36,220 nt of DNA, taken from positions 1 through 36,220 of the forward strand of contig CANROT010000006.1 of assembly GCA_947632285.1 (NCBI GenBank), given 5' to 3'. The notes beneath the pieces were generated by a model. The model worked only from the letters and a program-made list of their open reading frames with translations, did no database searches and had not been told where the DNA came from. The stretch is from an uncultured Clostridia bacterium (GTDB lineage: Bacteria; Bacillota; Clostridia; Oscillospirales; CAG-272). This document shows, one piece after another, positions 7,272 to 15,472 of this stretch (its first letter is position 1; the number at the start of each line of letters is the position of its first letter). The position numbers were made by a program, and so were the translations under genes.

Positions 7272-10076
7272 ATGGCAACCGATTACACAAGCACGCTGAA
7301 CCTCCCGAAAACGAGCTTCCCGATGAGGGCGAACCTCCCGGAGCGCGAGCCCGAGATGCTGAAATACTGGGACTCCATTGACCTCTATCATAAAATGCTC
7401 GCCAAGAACGAGGACGGAGAGCCGTTCATTCTCCACGACGGCCCGCCCTTCTCAAACGGCAATATCCACATGGGCACGGCGATGAACAAGATACTGAAGG
7501 ACTTCATCGTCAAGTCGAAGACCATGGAGGGGTATCGCGCGCCGTACAGACCCGGCTGGGACAACCACGGTATGCCGATCGAATCCGCGATAATCAAGAA
7601 AAACAAGCTCGACAGAAAGCGCATGAGCATACCCGAGTTCCGCTCGGCGTGCGAAAAGTTTGCGTCCGACTATGTCGACATTCAGAGAAAGTCGTTCAGG
7701 CGGCTCGGCGTGACCGGAGACTGGGAGAACCCGTATCTGACGATGTCCCCGTCGTTTGAGGCGCGCGAGGTCGAGGTGTTCGGCAAGATGTTCGAGCGCG
7801 GCTACATCTATCGCGGGCTCAAGCCCGTTTACTGGTGCCCGCACGACGAAACGGCGCTTGCCGAGGCGGAGATCGAATACGCGGACGATAAATGTACTTC
7901 AATTTACGTAAAATTCAAGGTCACGGACGACAAGGGAAAGCTCTTTGACGTCTGCCCGAGGGACAACACATATTTCATCATCTGGACGACGACGACGTGG
8001 ACGCTGCCGGGCAACCTCGCGATAGCGCTCTCGCCCGTCGAAAATTACGTTGCCGTGAGAGCGGATAGCGGCGAATGCTATATCGTCGCCGAGGCGCTCT
8101 GCGAAAAGACGATGGGTGAGGGCGGCGTCGGAACGTATGAGGTCCTCCGCACGCTGCGCGGCGACGAGTTCGAATACATGGTCGCGCGCCATCCGTTCCT
8201 CGACCGCGATTCTGTTGTTGTGAACGCAGACTACGTCACGATGGACAGCGGCACGGGCTGCGTCCACACGGCGCCCGGCTTCGGCGCGGACGACTACGTG
8301 ACGTGCAAGAGATATAACATTGACATAATCGTCCCCGTGGACGACAGGGGATATCAGACCGCAGACGCCGGAAAATACGCCGGCATGTACTACGAGGATT
8401 CGAACGCGGCGATCCTTGCCGATATGAAGGAATCGGGCGCGCTCTTTGCCTCGGAGGAGGTCGTGCACAGCTATCCGCACTGTTGGCGCTGCAAGCACCC
8501 GATAATTTTCCGCGCCACGGCACAGTGGTTCTGCTCGGTCGACGCATTCTTGAACGAGGCCGTAAAGGCGGCGGAGGCGGTCGAGTGGCTGCCCGCGTGG
8601 GGCGGCGACCGCATTCGATCCATGATGAGCGAGCGCTCCGACTGGTGCATCTCGCGCCAGCGCCACTGGGGGCTCCCGATCCCGATATTCTACTGCTCCG
8701 ACTGCGGCAAGCCGGTCTGCACGCCCGAAACGATAAGCGCGGTTTCCGAGCTCTTCGGCGAGTTCGGCTCGAACGCGTGGTTCGAGCGCGAGGCGGAGGA
8801 TATTCTCCCCTCCGGCTTTGTGTGCCCGCACTGTGGCGGCGCTCATTTCACAAAGGAAACGGACACGCTGGACGGCTGGTTCGACTCCGGCTCGAGCCAT
8901 TTCGTGGTCATGGCCGATTACCCGTTCGCGAACGGGACGGCGGACATGTACCTCGAGGGGGCGGATCAGTACCGCGGCTGGTTCCAGTCTTCACTCCTTA
9001 CCTCGGTCGGCGCCGGAGACGGCGCGCACGCGCCGTATAAGACGGTGCTCACGCACGGCTGGACGGTCGACGGCGAGGGCAGGGCGTTTCACAAGTCGGA
9101 CGGCAACTTCGTTGCGGCCGATGTTGAGATAAAGAAATACGGCGCGGACCTCGTGCGCCTGTGGGTCGCTTCGAGCGATTACAGGGTCGATGTGCGCGTT
9201 TCGGACAACATTTTCAAGCAGCTCTCCGAGACGTACCGCAAAATAAGGAACACGGCGCGCATCATGATGGCGAACATCGGGGACTTCGATCCCGACACGG
9301 ACGCCGTCCCGGTCGATGAGCTCTACGACATCGACAAGTGGGCGCTCTCAAAGGTGAACGCGCTCGCGAAGGTCGTAAGAGAGGCTTACGACAGCTATGA
9401 GTTCCACATCGTTTACCATTCGATCAACAATTTCTGCACGATAGATATGTCGAAGCTCTATATCGACATAACGAAGGACCGCGTCTATACCGAGGCGGCG
9501 GCGAGCACGGCGCGCCGTTCGGCGCAGACCGCGATGTACCTGATCCTGCACTCGCTCGTCAGAATGGTGTCTCCGCTCATCGCGTTCACGGGCGAGGAAA
9601 TCTGGCAGGCGATGCCGCACGGCAAGGACGACGTCCGCGAGAGCGTCTTCTGCAACAGGCTGCCCGAGTTCCGTCCCGAGTGGGAGTTCGGCGACATCGC
9701 GGCGAGGTATGAGTCGATGCTCTCCGAGCGCGATATCGTCATGGCGGCGCTCGAGGGCGCGAGGGCGGCCAAGCTCATCGGCAAGTCGCTCGACGCGAAG
9801 GTTGACATATATTCGACGGACGGCGACCGGCTCATGACGCTCGCCTCGTTCAGCGAGGCGGAGCTCGAGGACGTGTTCATCACGTCCGGCGTGAAGCTGC
9901 ACAGCGGCCAGGCCCCGGAGGGCGCATACGTGTCCGAGGCGGACCCGGCGCTCGCGGTGCTCGTTTCCGTCGCGGACGGCGAGCGGTGCGACCGCTGCTG
10001 GAAACATTCCGAGGACTGCGTGCATGACGGGGAGGGGACGCTCTGCCGCCGCTGCCGCGAGATCGTCTCGAAATGA
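7272..10076 (+). CDS. ileS: isoleucyl-tRNA synthetase
   Basis: 934 aa. ILHDGPPFSNGNIHMGTAMNKILKDF, PGWDNHGMPIES, DTLDGWFDSGSSH, and a C-terminal zinc-binding CDRCWKH...CRRCREIV. Confidence 0.96.
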   Translation: MATDYTSTLNLPKTSFPMRANLPEREPEMLKYWDSIDLYHKMLAKNEDGEPFILHDGPPFSNGNIHMGTAMNKILKDFIVKSKTMEGYRAPYRPGWDNHGMPIESAIIKKNKLDRKRMSIPEFRSACEKFASDYVDIQRKSFRRLGVTGDWENPYLTMSPSFEAREVEVFGKMFERGYIYRGLKPVYWCPHDETALAEAEIEYADDKCTSIYVKFKVTDDKGKLFDVCPRDNTYFIIWTTTTWTLPGNLAIALSPVENYVAVRADSGECYIVAEALCEKTMGEGGVGTYEVLRTLRGDEFEYMVARHPFLDRDSVVVNADYVTMDSGTGCVHTAPGFGADDYVTCKRYNIDIIVPVDDRGYQTADAGKYAGMYYEDSNAAILADMKESGALFASEEVVHSYPHCWRCKHPIIFRATAQWFCSVDAFLNEAVKAAEAVEWLPAWGGDRIRSMMSERSDWCISRQRHWGLPIPIFYCSDCGKPVCTPETISAVSELFGEFGSNAWFEREAEDILPSGFVCPHCGGAHFTKETDTLDGWFDSGSSHFVVMADYPFANGTADMYLEGADQYRGWFQSSLLTSVGAGDGAHAPYKTVLTHGWTVDGEGRAFHKSDGNFVAADVEIKKYGADLVRLWVASSDYRVDVRVSDNIFKQLSETYRKIRNTARIMMANIGDFDPDTDAVPVDELYDIDKWALSKVNALAKVVREAYDSYEFHIVYHSINNFCTIDMSKLYIDITKDRVYTEAAASTARRSAQTAMYLILHSLVRMVSPLIAFTGEEIWQAMPHGKDDVRESVFCNRLPEFRPEWEFGDIAARYESMLSERDIVMAALEGARAAKLIGKSLDAKVDIYSTDGDRLMTLASFSEAELEDVFITSGVKLHSGQAPEGAYVSEADPALAVLVSVADGERCDRCWKHSEDCVHDGEGTLCRRCREIVSK

Positions 10077-10687
10077 TTTTTGTATACTATCTGATCGCGC
10101 TTGCCGTCGTCCTGCTCGATCAGCTTACAAAGCGGCTTACCGTTGAATACCTGAAGCCGGTGGGCAGCGTTCCGCTCATAGAAGATGTTCTGCATCTGTC
10201 ATACGTCGAGAACACAGGCGCCGCGTTCGGTATAATGAAGAACAGCCGCTGGCTGTTCATGGTAGTTTCGGCAGTCGCGATAGCCGTTCTGATATTCGTC
10301 ATCGCAAAATACTGCAGGGGACACGCGTTTGCGTCCGTCGCGGTCGCGATGGTGCTCGGCGGCGGCATCGGAAACATGATAGACCGCGTGCGCCTCGGGT
10401 ACGTGATAGACTTTATAGACTTCCGGCTCATAAACTTTGCCGTGTTCAACGTCGCGGATTCGTTCGTGACCGTCGGCGTCGTGATGCTTTTGTGCTTCCT
10501 CATCTCGGAGATGGTGCGCGAGTCAAAGGCGGAAAAAGCGGCGGCAGCCGTTGCCGAAGACGCGGGCGAACGTGAGGGCGACGACGCAGACGATGCGGTC
10601 GACGCAAAGGACGCGGACAAAGGCGGCGACGCCGATGAAGCCGATGATGGCAATGAAGTCGATAATGGCGGGAAAAATGATGGCTGA
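10073..10687 (+). CDS. lspA: signal peptidase II with acidic C-terminal extension
   Basis: LDQLTKRLTVEYL, VENTGAAFGIMKNSRWLF, GGGIGNMIDRVRLGYVIDFIDF, FAVFNVADSFVTVG. ATGA overlap with ileS. Confidence 0.95.
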   Translation: MIFVYYLIALAVVLLDQLTKRLTVEYLKPVGSVPLIEDVLHLSYVENTGAAFGIMKNSRWLFMVVSAVAIAVLIFVIAKYCRGHAFASVAVAMVLGGGIGNMIDRVRLGYVIDFIDFRLINFAVFNVADSFVTVGVVMLLCFLISEMVRESKAEKAAAAVAEDAGEREGDDADDAVDAKDADKGGDADEADDGNEVDNGGKNDG

Positions 10688-11621
10688 AAGAGAGCTTTAT
10701 TCGGTAACGGAAGAAAACGTCGGGGCGCGCCTCGACGTTTTTGTCTCTGCTGCGGCGGGCGTCACGCGGTCCGCGGCGCAGCGGCTGATAGAGGCGGGAG
10801 ACGTTGATGTCGGGGGCGCGGCAAGGCCGAAAAATTATTTGCTGCGCGCCGGGGACGAGGTATTTGTATCCGTCCCGGAGCCGGAGGCGTGCGAGGCGGT
10901 GCCGGAGGACATACCGCTCGATATCGTTTACGAGGACGGCGACATCATCGTCGTGAACAAGCCGCGCGGCATGGTCGTCCACCCGGCGGCGGGAAACGAG
11001 CACGGCACGCTCGTGAACGCGCTTTTGTTCCACTGCCGCGGCTCGCTCTCGGGGATAGGCGGCGTTTACCGGCCGGGGATCGTGCACAGGATAGACAAGG
11101 ACACGACCGGGCTCATCGCGGCGGCAAAAAATGACGCGGCGCATGAGGCGCTGTCCCGGCAGCTTGCGTCCCACGAGATGCACAGGATTTACAGGGCCCT
11201 CGCCGTCGGGACGCTGCGCGACGACAAGGGCACGGTGGACGCGCCGATAGGGCGGCACCCCGTTGACAGAAAGCGAATGGCTGTCGTTGCCGGCGGCCGC
11301 GAGGCGAGGACGGATTATACCGTCGTCTCGCGCATGACCTCGCGCGAGCGCGAGTCGTTTTCGTATATAGAATGCAGGCTGCACACGGGGCGGACGCATC
11401 AGATACGCGTGCATATGGCGTATCTCGGCCACCCGCTCGCGGGGGACGCGGTATACGGCGGCGGAAGGACGAAGTTTGAACGGCTGCACTGTACGTCGGG
11501 ACAGCTCCTGCACGCGTATAAACTTCTGCTGCGCCACCCGGGAACGGGAAAGGAAATGGAGTTCGAAGCGCCGCTCCCGGCAGACTTCGCCTCGGCGCTC
11601 GGTATGCTCGCGGGGGAGTGA
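10677..11621 (+). CDS. rluD: RluA-family 23S rRNA pseudouridine synthase (RluD-like)
   Basis: S4-like N-terminus, then VHPAAGNEHGTLVNALLFH, PGIVHRIDKDTTGLI and ECRLHTGRTHQIRVHMAYLGHPLAGDAVYGG. Confidence 0.9.
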   Translation: MMAERELYSVTEENVGARLDVFVSAAAGVTRSAAQRLIEAGDVDVGGAARPKNYLLRAGDEVFVSVPEPEACEAVPEDIPLDIVYEDGDIIVVNKPRGMVVHPAAGNEHGTLVNALLFHCRGSLSGIGGVYRPGIVHRIDKDTTGLIAAAKNDAAHEALSRQLASHEMHRIYRALAVGTLRDDKGTVDAPIGRHPVDRKRMAVVAGGREARTDYTVVSRMTSRERESFSYIECRLHTGRTHQIRVHMAYLGHPLAGDAVYGGGRTKFERLHCTSGQLLHAYKLLLRHPGTGKEMEFEAPLPADFASALGMLAGE

Positions 11622-11634
11622 ATGGGATATAAAC

Positions 11635-11685
11635 CGCGGGGAAAGAAACTTTCGGGAAAGTTTCTTTCCCCGCGACCCCTTTTTT
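11635..11685 (+). terminator. rho-independent-type terminator / dispersed hairpin repeat copy A
   Basis: Perfect 19-bp inverted repeat CGCGGGGAAAGAAACTTTC/GAAAGTTTCTTTCCCCGCG (11635-11674), then ACCCC and T6. Confidence 0.8.
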
Positions 11686-11804
11686 CAAAGCTTTTTATTG
11701 ATCGGATAAGGGAGGCGAGGCGAATGATTTTTTGAAAAAACGCCAACCTTTTGATTTTTTCGTGTCTATATAGGTGAAAGCTTTCAAATACGAGGTAAGA
11801 GCAA

Positions 11805-13475
11805 GTGAAAAGAGAGGACGCCGAGAGGACGATAACGGAGTATCTGCGGCCCGTGTACGGTTTCGCGCTGCGCCGCTGCCGCACAACGGAGGACGCGGAG
11901 GACCTTTCGCAGGAGATAATACTGCGGGCGTTCCGCGCGCTGCTTAAGAGAGAGGATATCGGGGACGTCGGGAAATTTATATGGACCGTCGCGCACAACT
12001 CGCTCGCGAATTATTACAGGGAGACGGCAAGGCTCGTAGTCGGCGTGCCGATAGATGACGTGGCGGAGCTCATTGCCGACACCGATAACACGGGCGGGGA
12101 CGCTGACATAGAACGCAGGGCGGCGATATCGCGGCTCGGACGCGAGATCGCGTATCTTTCAAAAACACAGCGGCAGATACTCATAGCGTACTACTTTGAA
12201 AACCGAAAGCAGGCGGACATCGCAAAGTCTTTGGGAATACCTCTCGGCACCGTAAAGTGGCACTTGTTCGAAGCGAAAAAAGAACTTAAAAGGGGTATCG
12301 ACAAAATGAGAAAATCAAGCGAACTCAAATTCAATCCAATCAAATTCAGAGCATTGGGCATAAACGGTTCGGCGACAAAGTCCCCGAACGACGTATTCCG
12401 CTCGGCGCTGACGCAGAATATCTGCTACTGCGTAAAAGACACGGCCAAAACGGTGAACGAGATAGCGGACGACATCGGTGTCTCTCCCGTTTACGTTGAG
12501 GCAGAGGCGGAGTTTTTGGAGGAACAGTGCTTTCTTCTTGAGCGAAACGGCAGATATATTGCCAATTTCATCATAGACGAGCCGACGGAAGAGCTGCTCG
12601 TCATGCGGGACAGAATGTACAAGCGTGCGGCTGATATTTTTGCAAACGAGCTTTACGATGAGCTCACCTCCTCCGGCATACTTGACGACGTGGACATCAT
12701 GTGCCGGCAGACGGACGGACCGGTAACTTTATCATCGTCGCCGCGCGCAGACATGAATTTTATCCTCTGGACGCTGATACCGTATATCGCCGCTTGGTCG
12801 GGAGAGGCTCTGATAGAGGAAAACGTCAGCTTTGAAGAGGCGGCGACGGTGCGGCCGGACGGCGGGAACTACATCTTGCACGCGACGGTGAATGATGAAA
12901 GGCTCCGTCTTCCCGACGACTACGTCGTCATGAGAAACTGGTGCGGCCCGATGTGGAATATGATAGGCAAAACGATGCTCTGGCAGCTGGACAGCGAATG
13001 GAGCGGGAGAGAAGAGGGACGCGGCATCTTGATAGCGGAGGAGTCCGCGCGCACGATATCGCTGTACGAAAGGGAAAAGGGAGAGCAGCTTTCGCGGGAC
13101 GAATACGCCTGGCTCGCGGAGCGCGGATACGTCAAGACGAACGGTGAGTGCGGGGGCCTTTTCAAGTCGGCGTGGCAAATCGTCATACTTAAAAAAGAAA
13201 TAAACGAAAGGCTGCTCGCCGTCGGGGATCGCATCAAGAGGGCTCACATGGCGGAGCTTGACGAGCTCAAGGCACCGTATGTGAAAGCGGTGCTCGACGC
13301 GACGCCGGAGCATGTGCGCCTGATGAGAGAATATGAACTGCAGCAGCTCTTCCACAGTCACGGCATGTTTTTGCTCCACTGTATCTCGGCTCTGATGAGA
13401 GTCGGCAAGCTCCGCCTGCCGACGGCGGGGCAGAAAAAGGCGCTGTCAACGCTTATCGTTGACGGGGAGGGGTGA
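11805..13475 (+). CDS. ECF-like sigma-70 family sigma factor with ~390-aa C-terminal domain
   Basis: Region 2: YGFALRRCRTTEDAEDLSQEIILRAFRAL, FIWTVAHNSLANYYR. Region 4: LSKTQRQILIAYYFENRKQADIAKSLGIPLGTVKWHLFEAKKELKRG. The frame then continues to residue 556. Confidence 0.85.
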   Translation: MKREDAERTITEYLRPVYGFALRRCRTTEDAEDLSQEIILRAFRALLKREDIGDVGKFIWTVAHNSLANYYRETARLVVGVPIDDVAELIADTDNTGGDADIERRAAISRLGREIAYLSKTQRQILIAYYFENRKQADIAKSLGIPLGTVKWHLFEAKKELKRGIDKMRKSSELKFNPIKFRALGINGSATKSPNDVFRSALTQNICYCVKDTAKTVNEIADDIGVSPVYVEAEAEFLEEQCFLLERNGRYIANFIIDEPTEELLVMRDRMYKRAADIFANELYDELTSSGILDDVDIMCRQTDGPVTLSSSPRADMNFILWTLIPYIAAWSGEALIEENVSFEEAATVRPDGGNYILHATVNDERLRLPDDYVVMRNWCGPMWNMIGKTMLWQLDSEWSGREEGRGILIAEESARTISLYEREKGEQLSRDEYAWLAERGYVKTNGECGGLFKSAWQIVILKKEINERLLAVGDRIKRAHMAELDELKAPYVKAVLDATPEHVRLMREYELQQLFHSHGMFLLHCISALMRVGKLRLPTAGQKKALSTLIVDGEG

Positions 13476-13511
13476 AAACAGAATTTATTTCGGGAAAAAT
13501 GCGCGACGGTA

Positions 13512-13540
13512 TTGCATAGAGGGGCGGCGTATGCTATAAT
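13512..13540 (+). promoter_or_regulatory. sigma-A-type promoter for ZIP transporter
   Basis: TTGCAT-N17-TATAAT. Confidence 0.7.
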
Positions 13541-13577
13541 CTTCCGTGCTTATAGAGACTGCATTTTTCACGGTTTT

Positions 13578-14429
13578 ATGTCTATTCTCGGTTGGATAAT
13601 TATTGTAACGTTTATTTCCGGCGTGCTCGGGACCGGGCTCGGCGGGCTTGTGGGCTGCGTCGCCAAGCGCGACTCATCGCGGATCGTCAGCCTGTTTCTG
13701 AGCTTTGCCGCCGGAGTCATGCTGTCGATAGTCTGTTTTGATCTGATAGAGGACGCGCTTAATCCCGGGTCCGAAAGCGGGCTTTTGTTCCTGATTTTGA
13801 CGATAGCGGGGCTGACCGTCGGATATCTGACCGTGTTTTTGCTCAACAGACTGATCGACAACAGGACGAACAGCGAGGTCGAGCACATCGACAAGGATCA
13901 CCCCGCTACCGCGGACGACCTCGGCGAGCTCATCCACAGCGACCACTACAGCCACCACAAGGAGACGGGGCGCTGGCAGGAGATGTTCGTCGCGGGCATT
14001 ATTATGGCGTGCGCGATAGCGCTGCACAACCTGCCGGAGGGCATCGTTATCGGCGTTTCATACGCGGGCGCCGAGGGTGTGGCCGACAGGGCGGGGCTCG
14101 TCATGGCGATAGTCATAGGGCTGCACAATATACCGGAGGGAATGGCGGTGTCCGTCCCGCTTATATCGGGCGGAATGAAGCGGTGGCGCGCGGTGCTCGT
14201 GACCGCGCTCAGCGGCGCGCCGACGATAATAGGCGCCGTCGCCGGGTATGCGCTCGGCGGACTCGGGGCGGCCGCGCTCTGCGCGGCGCTGTCGTTCGCG
14301 GCGGGGGCGATGATATACGTCGTGTTCGGCGAGCTGATCCCGGAGGCGTTTCTGATGTGGCGCTCGAAGGCGCCCGCGTTCGCGATACTGATCGGTATGA
14401 TCGTCGGCCTTATCGTGATATACGTCTGA
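13578..14429 (+). CDS. ZIP family metal transporter
   Basis: Multi-TM protein with paired metal motifs ALHNLPEGIVIGV and GLHNIPEGMAV, and a His-rich loop (HSDHYSHHKE). Confidence 0.93.
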   Translation: MSILGWIIIVTFISGVLGTGLGGLVGCVAKRDSSRIVSLFLSFAAGVMLSIVCFDLIEDALNPGSESGLLFLILTIAGLTVGYLTVFLLNRLIDNRTNSEVEHIDKDHPATADDLGELIHSDHYSHHKETGRWQEMFVAGIIMACAIALHNLPEGIVIGVSYAGAEGVADRAGLVMAIVIGLHNIPEGMAVSVPLISGGMKRWRAVLVTALSGAPTIIGAVAGYALGGLGAAALCAALSFAAGAMIYVVFGELIPEAFLMWRSKAPAFAILIGMIVGLIVIYV

Positions 14430-14464
14430 AAAGCCGGGCGGCATGAATTTTTCTAAAATAAACG

Positions 14465-14526
14465 CGGGGGCGGAGCCTTTTGTCCGGCCGTTTTATGCGG
14501 CGTTCGGCTCCGTCCCCCGGTTTTTT
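14465..14526 (+). terminator. rho-independent terminator of ZIP gene
   Basis: CGGGGGCGGAGCC...GGCTCCGTCCCCCG followed by TTTTTT. Confidence 0.85.
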
Positions 14527-14736
14527 ATTCGGCAAATTCGCGGAAAATGTTTCGTGTGCGGTGCTATTCCGAGCAAGGTAAAGACGGCAGGATCGCTCCG
14601 GTGAGGACAAATCGCCGGAGCGTATTTTTCCGACATGGACTGCGAATTATTGATCAGTTGCCATAAAGGACGGAGATTTCTTCACATTTGAGTGGTATAA
14701 TGTTAGGTATCGAGCGGGCAGCTAAGGAGGCACGGC

Positions 14737-15261
14737 ATGGTCTACTATAATAAAAACGGAATTGTGATTCGAGATTTGCAGCAGAGCGATGCCCAAATCA
14801 TTACAGATGAAGAGATCGCGCAGGGCTGGGATACGACAATAGACAAATACGAAATGCGGCTGAGACATCAGGCAGAGGGAAAATCGATCTCATTAGTTGC
14901 CGAATGGGGCGGCAGCGTCGCCGGATATATCAACGTTTATCCCGATGCCGAGAGCGGCGCTTTTGCAAATCGAGGCTATGCGGAGATCGTGGATTTCGGC
15001 GTCCTGGAGAAATACAGGTGCAGAGGGATCGGCAGCAAGCTCATGGATATTGCGGAACAAATCGCATTCTCTTATTCGGACGTGGTATACCTCGGAGTGG
15101 GGCTGCACAGCGGATACGGGAGCGCTCAGAGAATGTATGTCAAGCGCGGATATATCCCTGACGGCAGCGGCGTCTGGTATAAAGATCAAATATGTGAGCC
15201 GTATCGTGATTGCTGTAATGACGATGATCTTGTATTGTATTTATCGAAGCGTAGAAAGTAA
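14737..15261 (+). CDS. GNAT family N-acetyltransferase
   Basis: EIVDFGVLEKYRCRGIGSKLMDIAEQIA (acetyl-CoA binding motif), VGLHSGYGSAQRMYVKRGYIPDGSG. Confidence 0.85.
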   Translation: MVYYNKNGIVIRDLQQSDAQIITDEEIAQGWDTTIDKYEMRLRHQAEGKSISLVAEWGGSVAGYINVYPDAESGAFANRGYAEIVDFGVLEKYRCRGIGSKLMDIAEQIAFSYSDVVYLGVGLHSGYGSAQRMYVKRGYIPDGSGVWYKDQICEPYRDCCNDDDLVLYLSKRRK

Positions 15262-15417
15262 TTGATCACTATGAAGGAGACTATAAATTTTTAGAGAATG
15301 CCAAATATACTTTCAAGCGGATATACGCCCATGCTTTATACGGATGCGGACTATGCCGCCTCCGGTCGGTGTTTCTTTATCTAACTCAAGCTAACGCCTC
15401 GGGCATATATATTTTAA

Positions 15418-15465
15418 AAAGTTTTGAAGGGGTCCGGGGGGGACTTTTTCCAAAAGTCCCCCCGG
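15418..15465 (-). terminator. terminator-like hairpin repeat copy B, downstream of the IDH-like gene
   Basis: Near-perfect arms CCGGGGGGGACTTTT/AAAAGTCCCCCCGG (15434-15465). Minus-strand 3' flank is ACCCCTTCAAAACTTTTT. Confidence 0.7.
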
Positions 15466-15472
15466 ATAAATT

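Noticed and set aside
10500-11537. 345-aa minus-strand ORF over lspA/pseudouridine synthase
   Set aside because: Low-complexity Arg/His-rich translation; sense genes are unambiguous.
13512-13577. N-terminal extension of the ZIP transporter suggested by the ORF track
   Set aside because: The extension covers a TTGCAT-N17-TATAAT promoter. The ATG at 13578 directly precedes the first TM helix.
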